The position numbers and the translations under genes were made by a program. A stretch of DNA of 64,000 nt from Tigheibacillus halophilus (lineage in GTDB: Bacteria > Bacillota > Bacilli > Bacillales > Amphibacillaceae), in assembly GCF_042683165.1 (NCBI RefSeq), contig NZ_JBHUIZ010000014.1, positions 124,001 to 188,000 of the forward strand, in the 5' to 3' direction. Shown here piece by piece: positions 34,775-44,163 of the stretch. The notes beneath the pieces are model-generated. The model was not told the origin of the DNA. It saw nothing but the letters and a program-made list of their open reading frames with translations, and did no database searches. Within the stretch, counting starts at the first letter, position 1; each line of letters begins with the position of its first letter.

Positions 34775-34866
34775 GGGTTAATTAACATGCTAAAGAGCGT
34801 TATTTCAGAAACCCTGCATATTTTTTCAATTATTTAGGGGAACTCGAACAACAACATGTTTCATAA

Positions 34867-35436
34867 CTAAGCAGCTTGGAAAAAATCCTGCCACTTAATA
34901 ATGATTTCCTTTCTTCGCAGCATGAATAGAAATGGTAACAACAGCAGCAAAACTACAGATATATACAGTGGAGACATACTCGAGATCCATTGTCCAAGGG
35001 TTGTGTAAACAAGAGCAAGCGGTATATTCGAGAATAAAGATGCTTTTGTATAATCCTTAAAATTCGCCGACATCTCAATAAGACAAAGTGATAACAAATG
35101 AAAATGAATGAATGGCACTAAACGGAGAACTGCTACTTGTGATGTCGTTAATCCACTATTTTTTCCCATAAGCTTCTCTCTTATCCTGGTCAATTTACGG
35201 ATCGTTTTTGGCATCCATTGAATAATACCATAAAAAACGATGCTTGACAGTGTAATGCCGATAATGGAATATACCGATCCAGCTAGTGTGCCAAATAAAA
35301 CCCCTCCTGTGACACAAATGAATACCACTGGCAAAAAAAACAGCGGTCTTAGCAAGTGAAAACCAATAAATAAAACGGGAGCCAGTATACCGCCATGCTC
35401 AATAATGGTCATGATGTTGGTTCCTAGGTGTTCCAT
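34867..35436 (-). CDS. TVP38/TMEM64 (DedA-like, VTT domain) membrane protein
   Basis: A 189-residue integral membrane protein with about five hydrophobic segments (~15-35, 37-70, 100-120, 133-152 and 155-172) and the VTT-domain pattern FICVTGGVLFGTLAGSVYS and VAVLRLVPFIHF. Relatives are implicated in lipid scrambling or membrane homeostasis, though the exact role here is unknown. AGGGGATAA precedes the ATG. It is a single gene between ysdB and the rplT terminator. Confidence 0.85.
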   Translation of the reverse strand: MEHLGTNIMTIIEHGGILAPVLFIGFHLLRPLFFLPVVFICVTGGVLFGTLAGSVYSIIGITLSSIVFYGIIQWMPKTIRKLTRIREKLMGKNSGLTTSQVAVLRLVPFIHFHLLSLCLIEMSANFKDYTKASLFSNIPLALVYTTLGQWISSMSPLYISVVLLLLLPFLFMLRRKEIIIKWQDFFQAA

Positions 35437-35573
35437 TACTTATCCCCTTTCATTTATTTATTTCCCCGTCATCCATCTATATGACAATTGACGAGCCTTT
35501 ATGACAAGGCTGAATGTAAGGTCTTTACCTAGTTACTTGCTTTCTGAATAATCGTTTGCTTATTCCTTCCAAT

Positions 35574-35617
35574 GAAAAAAAGGATCAGAAGTGCACCTTG
35601 TGCCATTCTAATCCTTT
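35574..35617 (-). terminator. Terminator of infC-rpmI-rplT
   Basis: A 12-bp stem (35579-35590 with 35606-35617, one GU pair) is followed on the minus strand by a run of T, about 20 bases beyond rplT. Confidence 0.88.
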
Positions 35618-35636
35618 CGCAGTGATATACCGATCA

Positions 35637-35993
35637 TTAGTTAAGTGCTGATTTCGCTTTATCAGCAAGTTGTGCAAATGCTTGTTCATCATGAATTGCC
35701 AAGTCAGAGAGCATTTTGCGGTTGATATCGATGCCAGCCAATTTCAAACCGTGCATCAATTTATTGTAAGAAAGACCATTCAAACGTGCTGCAGCATTGA
35801 TACGAGCGATCCAAAGCTTACGAAATTCACGTTTTTTCTGTCTGCGGTCACGATACGCATACTGACCTGATTTGATCACTTGCTGTTTTGCTGTTTTGAA
35901 CAAAGTTCTTTTCGAACCGTAATAACCCTTTGCTAATTTCAATACACGTTTGCGACGTCTGCGAGTCACTGTTCCACCTTTAACACGTGCCAT
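35637..35993 (-). CDS. rplT: 50S ribosomal protein L20
   Basis: An early-binding large-subunit protein needed for 50S assembly, and the regulator of its own operon in Bacillus through the leader RNA. The 118-residue product is nearly invariant in the family (MARVKGGTVTRRRRKRVLK, YAYRDRRQKKREFRKLWI, AGIDINRKMLSDLA). AGGAGG lies before the ATG. It is the last gene of infC-rpmI-rplT. Confidence 0.99.
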   Translation of the reverse strand: MARVKGGTVTRRRRKRVLKLAKGYYGSKRTLFKTAKQQVIKSGQYAYRDRRQKKREFRKLWIARINAAARLNGLSYNKLMHGLKLAGIDINRKMLSDLAIHDEQAFAQLADKAKSALN

Positions 35994-36050
35994 TTTAATA
36001 ACCTCCTAATACAAATCAAAATTCGTTTGTTTTTTGTCGTTTAGCTTCAA

Positions 36051-36242
36051 TTATGGAAGCATGTTTTTGATACGCTTGTAATCTCCGGATGATACCAACG
36101 CTGATTTGCGCAATTTACGTTTTTGCTTTTGAGATTTATGAGCAAACATATGGCTCGTGTAAGCATGGGAACGTTTCAATTCACCTGATCCAGTTTTCTT
36201 AAAGCGTTTTTGAGAACCTTTATGGGTTTTCATTTTTGGCAT
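36051..36242 (-). CDS. rpmI: 50S ribosomal protein L35
   Basis: A small basic protein of the large ribosomal subunit. The 63-residue sequence has the family features MPKMKTHKGSQKRFKKTGSG, KRSHAYTSH and DYKRIKNMLP. It is about three residues shorter at the C-terminus than the usual 66. It lies between infC and rplT with short gaps. Confidence 0.98.
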   Translation of the reverse strand: MPKMKTHKGSQKRFKKTGSGELKRSHAYTSHMFAHKSQKQKRKLRKSALVSSGDYKRIKNMLP

Positions 36243-36294
36243 GATAATTTCCTCCTTGTGCTCTGATGATTATGCGAGAATGGAAGTACTCAGT

Positions 36295-36810
36295 TTATTT
36301 ATCAGCTGCAGGCGCAAGCATCATGAACATATTGCGTCCTTCCATTTTCGGCTTGGACTCGACCGCAGCAATGTCTTTGACTTCTTCAGCCAAACGATCC
36401 AGTACTTCTCGTCCAAGATCTTTATGAGTGATAGCGCGTCCGCGAAATCTGACAGATGCTTTTACCTTATCACCTTTTTCAAGGAATTTACGAGCATTTT
36501 TCAGTTTCGTCATAAAATCATGATCACCGATACCTGGTGTGAATCGCACTTCTTTCACATTGATGATTTTTTGTTTCTTGCGTGCTTCTTTTTCTTTCTT
36601 TTGTTGCTCAAAGCGGAATTTTCCGTAATCCATGACTCGGCAAACAGGGGGTTTTGCGGTTGGTGCGACCATCACAAGGTCCAAATTCCGCTTTTGTGCG
36701 ATTTCCAAGGCATCCTGACGTGATTTAACGCCAAGTTGATCACCATTGGAATCAATCAAACGCACTTCTCTTGCACGAATCTTCTCATTAACATTCATAT
36801 CTTTGCTAAT
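36295..36810 (-). CDS. infC: Translation initiation factor IF-3 (AUU start)
   Basis: IF-3 prevents subunit joining and checks the start codon in the 30S complex. The most likely start is AUU at 36810, giving ISKDMNVNEKIRAREVRLID (171 residues); GGAGG lies 9 bases before it and the encoded N-terminus matches other bacilli. The next ATG is four codons later, too far from the ribosome site. AUU start codons on infC are a known autoregulatory device, since IF-3 rejects non-canonical starts. Landmarks include PTAKPPVCRVMDYGKFRFEQ. The operon leader lies upstream. Confidence 0.95.
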   Translation of the reverse strand: MSKDMNVNEKIRAREVRLIDSNGDQLGVKSRQDALEIAQKRNLDLVMVAPTAKPPVCRVMDYGKFRFEQQKKEKEARKKQKIINVKEVRFTPGIGDHDFMTKLKNARKFLEKGDKVKASVRFRGRAITHKDLGREVLDRLAEEVKDIAAVESKPKMEGRNMFMMLAPAADK

Positions 36811-37016
36811 AGCCAGACACCTCCATATTTTAATAAAGCGCTGATCTTTTATTGACAAGCAAATAGATAAGTCACATAAATAAAGTGTGGGTACAAACTG
36901 CACCCACACTTCTTCTTATAACATCAAGAATAAGAACCAGCCAACTGCTTGAAGCGTTGATCAGGTGAGAAGCGGGTGCTTCTACTTGTCTCAAGATCAT
37001 ATTTAATTTATTCAAC
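36811..37016 (-). promoter_or_regulatory. L20-type leader of infC-rpmI-rplT
   Basis: About 205 bases of untranslated leader lie between a strong promoter and infC. Within it a perfect 10-bp hairpin (36883-36892 with 36902-36911) is followed by a T-rich stretch, consistent with the transcription attenuator known for this operon in Bacillus, where L20 binding promotes termination. The L20-binding fold itself was not traced. Confidence 0.65.
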
Positions 37017-37022
37017 TACAAC

Positions 37023-37051
37023 ATCATAGCATGAGTCGTAAGACATGTCAA
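37023..37051 (-). promoter_or_regulatory. Sigma-A promoter of infC operon
   Basis: On the minus strand a consensus TTGACA (37051-37046), 17 bases, then TATGAT (37028-37023). It lies in the thrS-infC interval, so infC is transcribed independently of thrS. Confidence 0.8.
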
Positions 37052-37152
37052 GCAGCCATTGCATAAAAAGATGACTTGTTGTCTCCGCATGAGGTTGGCT
37101 GTGGGCAATATGCACTTATAACAATTTTTTCCTAGTGGTGCATAACCTTCTT

Positions 37153-39102
37153 CTAGCGGCCCTTGCGCAGTGTTTTCTGATTGATTTCATCGAGCAACAA
37201 TTCTTTGAAGCTGTCAAATGACATGGTTTCAGATTTCTTTTCCCCATATCTTCTGGCATTTACTGCATCCTCATTCATTTCATTATCTCCTACAACAATA
37301 GCGAACGGAATTTTTTCAGTTTGTGCTTCACGGATCTTATAGCCAATCTTCTCATCTCTCATATCCACATTGACACGCACATTTTCCAGCTGTAGTTGCT
37401 CAGCAACTTTATTCGCATAATCCCCGTGTGCCTGTGGAGAAACCGGGATCACCTTCACTTGAACGGGTGCCAGCCAAGTCGGGAAAGCACCTTTATACTC
37501 CTCTAGCAAGAATGCAACAAAACGTTCCATTGTTGATACAACACCTCGGTGAATGACTACCGGACGGTGTTCTTTACCATCTTCTCCGATATAAGTAAGG
37601 TCGAATCGTTCAGGAAGCTGGTAGTCAAGTTGTACAGTGGAGAGTGTTTCATCCTTGCCAAGTGCAGTTTTAACCTGAACATCAAGTTTCGGACCGTAAA
37701 ACGCAGCTTCTCCTTCTGCCTCCACATATTCCAAATTCATATCTTCCATCGTTTCTTTTAACATGGACTGCGCTTTTTCCCACATCTCATCGTTATCGAT
37801 ATATTTTTCTTTATCTTCCGGGTCCCGATAAGAAAGACGGAAATAATAGTCCTCAATACCAAAATCCTTATAGACTCGCTGTACCAGTTCAACCACTCTA
37901 ATGAATTCAGCTTTCATTTGATCAGGTCTTGCAAAAATATGGGAATCATTCAATGTCATGGCACGGACTCTTTGCAAACCTGCAAGCGCTCCTGACATTT
38001 CATAGCGATGCATCATGCCAAGCTCCGCAATCCGGACAGGCAGATCACGATAGCTATGCAGCTGATTTTTGTAGACCATCATATGGTGCGGGCAGTTCAT
38101 CGGGCGAAGCACCAGTTCCTCATTGTCCATTTTCATTTCCGGGAACATGTCCTCTTGGTAATGATCCCAGTGTCCGCTTGTTTTATACAAATCCACACTG
38201 CCGAGTACTGGCGTATACACATGGTCATACCCTAACTTTTCTTCCAGATCCACGATATAGCGTTCAATCAGACGGCGTACAGTCGCCCCTTTCGGCAGCC
38301 ACATCGGCAAGCCCTGACCAACTTTTTGAGAAATGGTGAAAATCCCCAATTCCTTGCCAAGCTTACGGTGATCGCGTTCTTTCCGCTCCTCCAGCAGGTG
38401 CAGGTAATCATCAAGTTCGCTTTGCTTAGCAAAAGCTGTACCGTATATTCGCTGCAGCTGCTGGTTATCACTATCGCCTCGCCAGTAAGCGCCTGAAATA
38501 CTCAACAGCTTGAATACCTTTATTTTGCCTGTGGATGGAACATGGACGCCTCGGCATAGATCGAAGAATTCACCCTGTCGATAGATTGTGACCTGTTCCT
38601 CTTCCGGAATTGCATCAATAAGCTCCATTTTCAATGGGTCACCAAGTTCCTTAAACATTTCCTTTGCCTGCTGTCTGCTGACTTCTTCCCTTTCAATCGG
38701 CAGATTTTCATCGATAATGCGCTTCATCTCTTTTTCGATAGCCGGCAAATCTTCTGGAACAATTTTATGTTCCATATCCATGTCATAGTAAAACCCTTCT
38801 TTAATAACTGGACCGACACCAAAATGCACCTGTTTATAAATTCTGCGGACCGCCTGCGCCATTAAATGGGCAGTAGAGTGACGCATGACTTCAATGCCTT
38901 CCTGATCTTTATTCGTGATAATTTCAAATTTGCCGCCGTGATTAAGTTTCCTCTTTAAATCCAGCAGCTTGCCATCCAACTTGATAGCCAGTGCTTGTTT
39001 TTTCAATCCTGGTGATATGGATGCCGCAATATCCTCGCCGGTTGTATCGACGGGAAAGTCTTTAACTGCTCCATCAGGAAAAATAATTTCAATTGCTGAC
39101 AT
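37153..39102 (-). CDS. thrS: Threonine-tRNA ligase
   Basis: It charges tRNA-Thr. The 649-residue class II synthetase contains an N-terminal TGS domain (residues ~1-65), the SAD editing domain with HSTAHLMAQAV, the catalytic core (MNCPHHMMVYK, where Cys and His bind zinc; RPVVIHRGVVSTMERF) and a C-terminal anticodon-binding domain. The ATG at 39102 has AGGAG 8 bases upstream; an in-frame GTG three codons earlier lies too close. Expression is controlled by the T-box leader upstream. Confidence 0.98.
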   Translation of the reverse strand: MSAIEIIFPDGAVKDFPVDTTGEDIAASISPGLKKQALAIKLDGKLLDLKRKLNHGGKFEIITNKDQEGIEVMRHSTAHLMAQAVRRIYKQVHFGVGPVIKEGFYYDMDMEHKIVPEDLPAIEKEMKRIIDENLPIEREEVSRQQAKEMFKELGDPLKMELIDAIPEEEQVTIYRQGEFFDLCRGVHVPSTGKIKVFKLLSISGAYWRGDSDNQQLQRIYGTAFAKQSELDDYLHLLEERKERDHRKLGKELGIFTISQKVGQGLPMWLPKGATVRRLIERYIVDLEEKLGYDHVYTPVLGSVDLYKTSGHWDHYQEDMFPEMKMDNEELVLRPMNCPHHMMVYKNQLHSYRDLPVRIAELGMMHRYEMSGALAGLQRVRAMTLNDSHIFARPDQMKAEFIRVVELVQRVYKDFGIEDYYFRLSYRDPEDKEKYIDNDEMWEKAQSMLKETMEDMNLEYVEAEGEAAFYGPKLDVQVKTALGKDETLSTVQLDYQLPERFDLTYIGEDGKEHRPVVIHRGVVSTMERFVAFLLEEYKGAFPTWLAPVQVKVIPVSPQAHGDYANKVAEQLQLENVRVNVDMRDEKIGYKIREAQTEKIPFAIVVGDNEMNEDAVNARRYGEKKSETMSFDSFKELLLDEINQKTLRKGR

Positions 39103-39203
39103 GCTGTTCACTCCTCGATATCATTGTCGCCAAACCTTCCATTTTGGATGTATCATTGACAGAACCTATGGAAGTTATTCGATTTGGCATAAAGGTTAAA
39201 AAA

Positions 39204-39486
39204 TTAAAAACGCCCATCCCTCTGCAGAATGCAAAGGGACGAGCGTTGGTCACGTGGTTCCACCCTATTTTCCGCAAATAAAGCTATCTGCGGCTTATAG
39301 ATCAATAACGATGATCACTCGCTGGGCACTACTGATTGCATTCTGCATGGTTCGTAGCCAGAGTTCAAAGGGGGTAATTATTTGTTCGGCAGAGGAAACT
39401 TTCAGCCCTTGGCTTCCTTCTCTGAAAACTGCTTACGGTCAAATAATCATGTCCTTATCGATACTTTTCAAGTATGAATAATGATT
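39204..39486 (-). promoter_or_regulatory. T-box leader (threonine) of thrS
   Basis: The minus strand carries the T-box AGGGTGGAACCACG at 39266-39253 and a leader terminator (39209-39221 with 39235-39247, then T run). Stem I includes an 8-bp helix (39440-39447 with 39377-39384). Just past its 3' arm lies ACC (39375-39373), a Thr codon and likely specifier, in the same position as UUC in the pheS leader. Confidence 0.9.
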
Positions 39487-39492
39487 AGACAA

Positions 39493-39521
39493 ATTATAAC
39501 CTTTTCCGCTAAAGAAGTCAA
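39493..39521 (-). promoter_or_regulatory. Sigma-A promoter of the thrS leader
   Basis: On the minus strand TTGACT (39521-39516), 17 bases, consensus TATAAT (39498-39493). Start expected near 39486, at the beginning of the T-box leader. Confidence 0.82.
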
Positions 39522-39606
39522 TAGCCTTTCAGTCGGGAAAGCATCTCACCCCACTTCGATGCAAAACCTAAGTAAATCGCTGGCAGTCCAGATTCCAGTT
39601 TGCTTT

Positions 39607-40455
39607 TTAATGGTGCAGCTGATACGGAAATGGAAACTGCTGGACAGGTAAAAATTCGACTTTTTCTTGAAATACATTAATGATTGTCAATGTTTTAGGC
39701 TCAGAAGGGTAATCCCCATACACGTAAATCTTCTTCGGAGCCATTGCTACGAGCGGTGCCAAATTCATTTCATGCGCATCTAGACCAACGATATAAAGTG
39801 GTTCAGCATGCATCAATTTTTTCAGTTCCAAATTCGTGAACTTATTGCCATCCGGTTTAAAAAACGAAAAATGATTACCCTGAAGAATATGGACGCACCG
39901 GTAGTTAGCTTCTTTATTGGAAATATATTCTCTAAGCATGTTGATAAATGCCTGGTGCTCTTCTTCACGTTTAAATTCATCAATAGCCAACCCAATAATT
40001 TGAATGAGCTGTTCCTTGAATTCCTGCATGCGAAATTGTACAAGTGAATCGAAATGAATGGACTCTTCTCCCTGAATATGGGCCACAAACAATGTTTGGA
40101 GAAGTTTTTTCGGATTGATATCCTGACGCACCTTTCTGCTGTCTATGTCTTCTCCAGCAAAAATCCAATGTGTCAGTTCCAGAATCTGCTCCATTTCATC
40201 ATGGTTGGTGTAATAAAAAACATTCGTAATCAGGTCTCCTGTCATCTTTGTCAGCCGGTGCTTGATAAAAACATCCGCCAATGACTTTGAAATCACATCA
40301 GATTTCTCCTCGTCCTTTGGTTCGCAGTTGACCTTTATTCGATTTCCAAACGCCTCATCCGTTCTCCAATGCAAGTCCATTTTTTGCGTATGGCTGAACA
40401 AATAATCGCAAAAACTAATGACTTCTTTATTAGATCCAAAATAAATTTCCTGCAA
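39607..40455 (-). CDS. ytxC: Putative sporulation protein YtxC
   Basis: A 282-residue soluble protein of unknown activity, named as a sporulation protein because it is confined to spore formers. Recognisable parts are KKLLQTLFVAHIQGEESIHF, EHQAFINMLREYI and HILQGNHFSFFKPDG. The start is TTG at 40455, with AGGGTGA 7 bases upstream. It lies between dnaI and thrS, exactly as in B. subtilis, which supports the assignment. A terminator separates it from dnaI. Confidence 0.85.
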   Translation of the reverse strand: MQEIYFGSNKEVISFCDYLFSHTQKMDLHWRTDEAFGNRIKVNCEPKDEEKSDVISKSLADVFIKHRLTKMTGDLITNVFYYTNHDEMEQILELTHWIFAGEDIDSRKVRQDINPKKLLQTLFVAHIQGEESIHFDSLVQFRMQEFKEQLIQIIGLAIDEFKREEEHQAFINMLREYISNKEANYRCVHILQGNHFSFFKPDGNKFTNLELKKLMHAEPLYIVGLDAHEMNLAPLVAMAPKKIYVYGDYPSEPKTLTIINVFQEKVEFLPVQQFPFPYQLHH

Positions 40456-40562
40456 TGCAACATCACCCTCACCAATTCCAAACTGTTACATTATATGGAC
40501 ATGGTTTTAAAAAAATGTGCATTCCATGAAAACTAGCAAAGTAGATTTGTACTGATTCCGAT

Positions 40563-40603
40563 AAAAAAGCTGATGAATGGAGCAATATCCATTCATCAGC
40601 TTT
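40563..40603 (-). terminator. Terminator of nrdR-dnaB-dnaI
   Basis: A perfect 16-bp stem (40566-40581 with 40588-40603, six-base loop) is followed on the minus strand by TTTTTT. It abuts the dnaI stop codon. Confidence 0.92.
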
Positions 40604-41529
40604 CAATCACGCCGATTCTGCCCGAACACAGCTATTTCTTTGCTAACTTGTTTAATACGTTCCACGATCCGTTTAGCCTTAACTGTTTCTACGCCGTCTC
40701 GTGTCGTTTCCAGTTCACCAACCAACTGTTCAAGGCTATAATTTGATGTAAAAAACACTGGGAGCTTTTCCATCATTCGATATTGTAAAATTGAGCCCAG
40801 TATTTCATCACGGAACCAGGCAGATTGCATCTCAGCGCCGATATCATCAAGCATAAGCACATCCGTCTTCTTGAACGCATCTATTTTCTCATTGATCGAA
40901 TCATCCTTAATAGAGGACCTGATTTCCCGTACAAATTCAGGCATATAAATCAGCATGGATGAAATATCGAAATGTTTTAACGTATTAGCTATAGCTCCAA
41001 GAAAATACGTCTTACCAACACCGAAAGGTCCATAAAAATATATTCCTTTCGCAGGAAGCCCATCTTTGATGTGCCTGATAAAACGATTTATTTCCGCAAT
41101 GGCGCCACCGCGTTTTTCGTCATTATCCATATTTTCAATCGTAGCTTGCAGAATTTCTTTGGGCATATAAAGACTTTGTACAAGTTGGCGCTGCTTCTGT
41201 TCTTTTTCATGCATACGTCTCAGATGACATTTTTCATATGAAAGATGGATTTCGCCTTCTGTAACTTGCAAAATCGGTGAATAACCTTTAACGATATTCT
41301 TGCATTTTTCGAATGATTCACAGCTGCTGCATTGCTTGGATTGCGTCTTGTACTCATAAAGTTTTATTAAATTTTTGTCTATTTCCTTCTGAGACAGTTC
41401 AGGATGCTGTTGCAAAAATACTTTTAAGTCCGGATCATTCAAAACTTCCATCTTTATATGTTCATATTGTTCTTGAAAGTTTTTGTTGTTTTCCAGCCAT
41501 TTTTTCAAAGTCGATTGCAATGGTTCCAT
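40603..41529 (-). CDS. dnaI: Primosomal protein DnaI (helicase loader)
   Basis: DnaI loads the replicative helicase onto DNA together with DnaB and DnaD. The 308-residue protein has an N-terminal zinc-binding helicase-interaction domain (CSSCESFEKC ... EKCHLRR) and a C-terminal AAA+ domain with Walker A GPFGVGKT (~residue 172), Walker B VLMLDDIGAE and sensor region FFTSNYS. The ATG at 41529 has AAGGGTG upstream and gives MEPLQS, as in B. subtilis; it lies 5 bases after the dnaB stop. Confidence 0.95.
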   Translation of the reverse strand: MEPLQSTLKKWLENNKNFQEQYEHIKMEVLNDPDLKVFLQQHPELSQKEIDKNLIKLYEYKTQSKQCSSCESFEKCKNIVKGYSPILQVTEGEIHLSYEKCHLRRMHEKEQKQRQLVQSLYMPKEILQATIENMDNDEKRGGAIAEINRFIRHIKDGLPAKGIYFYGPFGVGKTYFLGAIANTLKHFDISSMLIYMPEFVREIRSSIKDDSINEKIDAFKKTDVLMLDDIGAEMQSAWFRDEILGSILQYRMMEKLPVFFTSNYSLEQLVGELETTRDGVETVKAKRIVERIKQVSKEIAVFGQNRRD

Positions 41530-41534
41530 AAGCT

Positions 41535-42902
41535 TCACCCTTGCGAATAATTATTTTTCTTCTTGTCTGTATATTGGTTGATGAATGCCAAGAGTTCATC
41601 TTTTTCCTTTTGTACATTTACCTGTGCATCTTGCTCATCATTTATTTTTGGTTTTGTATGATTATCATTGATCCAATCAGGTACGACACGGGCCTTATTA
41701 GCATATTGCCGGTATTTTGCCGGTTTCTTAACTGTCTTGAATTTTGTTTGCTGCTGTCGTTTTGCAAATACCATTGCTTCTTTGGCTGTTTGCAAGTTGG
41801 CTCTTGACCAGTGACTGGCGATCGTTTCCAAGTAAGCTTTTGAAAGCTTCATATCTGTCTGCAGCAGTACATAATGGATGAGCACATTCATAACTGGAGA
41901 AGGAAGTCCCTGTGATGTCATCACATCGCTGATTACCTTCATATCTTGTGCAGATGCCCGTTTACCCTTGGACAGATCAGCAAGCAGCTGCTGAGGAGAT
42001 ATATTTTCCAGTTCCTGAATCAATTTCTCCTCTTTTGTCATTGCTGTTGAAGAAGGTTGTCTGTCTCCATCAAGTAAAGTTGTTTTTTTATCCTGCAGCC
42101 GGATATATGACTGCCCATGGCTCGATTTGAACACATCCAGACAAGCAGACTTGAAGGCGTCCGCATCAAATTCATTATCGGCTGTAAGAGACCACATGAG
42201 ACAGTTTTCAATTTCAAAGCTTGTTAGCTGATATAAAGTCACCATTTGGGAAATGATACGGCGGTTGATCATAGTAAGCACTTTTTGGACGGGGATCATT
42301 CGCTGTTTCAATGCATGCTCCAAATAAGTAAAATCGATTTCTTCTATATTGGGGCCTCTGGGCTTGGCTGTTGACCTTTCTTGAATTTCGCCATTTCTGA
42401 AAGGTTTTACGGTATCGAACACATCATTAAACGATGCTGTGATTTCCCGGGCGGCATGAATCATTGTATTCTTTTCAAAATGTTTTTCGAGTACAGCAAA
42501 CTTCTGTTTTCCGATGTGGTAGTATAACAATTGGGAAAGCATTGGTTCTGCAAAGAATACTTCGGGAGTGTAAGGCACCTGCAACATATATTCATAAACT
42601 GTTGCTTCTTCTTTTTTATCCTCGAACGTCTGCAACAGACCTATTCCTTCCAATTTGGTCCTTGCTTCGTATATTTCATCCAGCGGTAAGCAAAGATAAT
42701 TCATCAGGGTATGATGAGTCTGCGCTTCTCCCCCCGCAGTAAAGTCTATCTCATGCAGCAAAGTCAAATATAACATGACAGGTTTACTGCCTATAATTGG
42801 CTGGTAAAGATGTGTGAGCGATAAAATGTAATCAACAGGGAGATCACCACGCAATGCCACTTTATAGCCATCAACAGGCAATATTTTAGCAATAAAATTC
42901 AT
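41535..42902 (-). CDS. dnaB: Replication initiation and membrane attachment protein DnaB
   Basis: The Firmicutes DnaB (unrelated to the E. coli helicase of that name) acts with DnaD and DnaI in helicase loading and restart. The 455-residue product has an N-terminal winged-helix region (ILSLTHLYQPIIGSKPVMLY) and a C-terminal DnaD-like domain (HYVLLQTDMKLSKAYLETIAS, WSRANLQTAKEAM). The ATG at 42902 is chosen with GGAGG 11 bases upstream; a TTG seven codons earlier remains possible. Order nrdR-dnaB-dnaI matches B. subtilis. Confidence 0.93.
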   Translation of the reverse strand: MNFIAKILPVDGYKVALRGDLPVDYILSLTHLYQPIIGSKPVMLYLTLLHEIDFTAGGEAQTHHTLMNYLCLPLDEIYEARTKLEGIGLLQTFEDKKEEATVYEYMLQVPYTPEVFFAEPMLSQLLYYHIGKQKFAVLEKHFEKNTMIHAAREITASFNDVFDTVKPFRNGEIQERSTAKPRGPNIEEIDFTYLEHALKQRMIPVQKVLTMINRRIISQMVTLYQLTSFEIENCLMWSLTADNEFDADAFKSACLDVFKSSHGQSYIRLQDKKTTLLDGDRQPSSTAMTKEEKLIQELENISPQQLLADLSKGKRASAQDMKVISDVMTSQGLPSPVMNVLIHYVLLQTDMKLSKAYLETIASHWSRANLQTAKEAMVFAKRQQQTKFKTVKKPAKYRQYANKARVVPDWINDNHTKPKINDEQDAQVNVQKEKDELLAFINQYTDKKKNNYSQG

Positions 42903-42932
42903 AGCAAAGCACTCCTCCCGCAATATTTTTTA

Positions 42933-43400
42933 TCAAGCATCTTTATGATTATCCGATATGATTTCTTTCAACTCATCCAGAAAGACATTAATATCCTTGA
43001 ATTGACGATAGACTGATGCAAATCGCACATAAGCTACTTCATCAATATTGCTTAGATGAGCCATGACAAGTTCACCGATTTTTTTGCTGTCTACTTCAGA
43101 GACCCCGGTATTGCGCAATTCTTTTTCAACATCCAGGGCAACCTGTTCCATTGTTTCCATCGAAACCGGCCTTTTTTCACAAGCCTTGATCAAACCACGG
43201 ATCAGTTTTTCCCTGCTGAATTCCTGCCTTGCGCCATCTTTTTTGACAACGATCAGAGGCCTTTCCTCAACTCGCTCGAAAGTCGTAAATCGGAATCCGC
43301 AGTCCTCACATTCCCTGCGTCGGCGAATCGCTTTATTTTCATCAACAGGACGTGAATCCAGCACTTTTGTATTTTTGCTTTGACAATCTGGGCATTTCAT
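42933..43400 (-). CDS. nrdR: Transcriptional repressor NrdR
   Basis: NrdR represses ribonucleotide reductase genes when dATP is bound. The 155-residue protein has an N-terminal zinc ribbon (CPDCQ ... CEDCGFRFTTFE) and an ATP-cone (VVKKDGARQEFSREKLIRGL). The ATG at 43400 has GGAG 8 bases upstream. It is the first gene of nrdR-dnaB-dnaI. Confidence 0.96.
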   Translation of the reverse strand: MKCPDCQSKNTKVLDSRPVDENKAIRRRRECEDCGFRFTTFERVEERPLIVVKKDGARQEFSREKLIRGLIKACEKRPVSMETMEQVALDVEKELRNTGVSEVDSKKIGELVMAHLSNIDEVAYVRFASVYRQFKDINVFLDELKEIISDNHKDA

Positions 43401-43436
43401 CAAAACCGCTCCTACTCTGTTTTACATTTCACCTTT

Positions 43437-43823
43437 TTAATGTTTGTCAACCAGTGGCAGTTCTTGTTCTAGCTGATTGTACAATCTTTGAATCAGTTTG
43501 CTGCTATATCCAAAATCAAAGGGTAAAATCGATTCAGTTGTTACCGAAAAATCAATAGCCGTACGATATGGCCGTACCATGACCACAGTAATGACCATGA
43601 ATGCTTTTTTCCCTTTTCGTTTATGAGCACTGATTTCACCATGCTCTTCGGAAATCGCATGAATGGAGAATTCTCCGCTCTTATGCAGCATTTCTTCTAA
43701 TGCAGCTAAAGCATTGGTTTTGTTTGTTTTAAAATATCGTGACTGCAAAGATGCATTATAATGATGTTCGCTTGTTTCAGCATGGTTGTTAAAATATGTA
43801 CCTATAAAATTTCGAAATGACAT
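43437..43823 (-). CDS. Conserved cytosolic protein (DUF1499-like), unknown function
   Basis: A 128-residue soluble protein with the pattern SEHHYNASLQSRYFKTNK, RPYRTAIDFSVTTES and PFDFGYSSKLIQRLYNQL. It looks like small cytosolic proteins of Bacillaceae with similarity to DUF1499; I do not know its role. The start at 43823 (MSFRNF) is chosen on likely homology; several in-frame starts lie upstream and no strong ribosome site decides. It precedes nrdR by 36 bases on the same strand. Confidence 0.6.
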   Translation of the reverse strand: MSFRNFIGTYFNNHAETSEHHYNASLQSRYFKTNKTNALAALEEMLHKSGEFSIHAISEEHGEISAHKRKGKKAFMVITVVMVRPYRTAIDFSVTTESILPFDFGYSSKLIQRLYNQLEQELPLVDKH

Positions 43824-44163
43824 GCGTTTTTTCAACTCCATCGTCATAGACTTCAGCAACCACAAAATTTGTAAAATAATCGTGAATCATGTATGAAGCT
43901 ACCATTCATTTTAACATGTTTTCACCATAAGCAACAGAAGAAAAGCGTTATTCTTCATAGGACGGTAAACTGACATTTCCCCTGCATGGAAGGTCCCTGC
44001 CAATCGTAAGCGGGTTTTCACCTGCTGGAACAATGGATAGCTTGGATATAAAAGCTCCGCTTCTCTCTGGCGTAAAAAGGTACAGCGAATGTTTTCCGAA
44101 TGTTTAACATAGTAAGTTCCCGGAAACATATTACTACAATAAACAAGAAAAGGATGTGAAAGA
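43824..44163. other. Divergent intergenic region before the AdhB-like gene
   Basis: About 340 bases between oppositely oriented genes. Only weak promoter-like sequences are seen. A minus-strand open frame (43911-44273) runs into the dehydrogenase and has no recognisable protein features. Confidence 0.4.
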
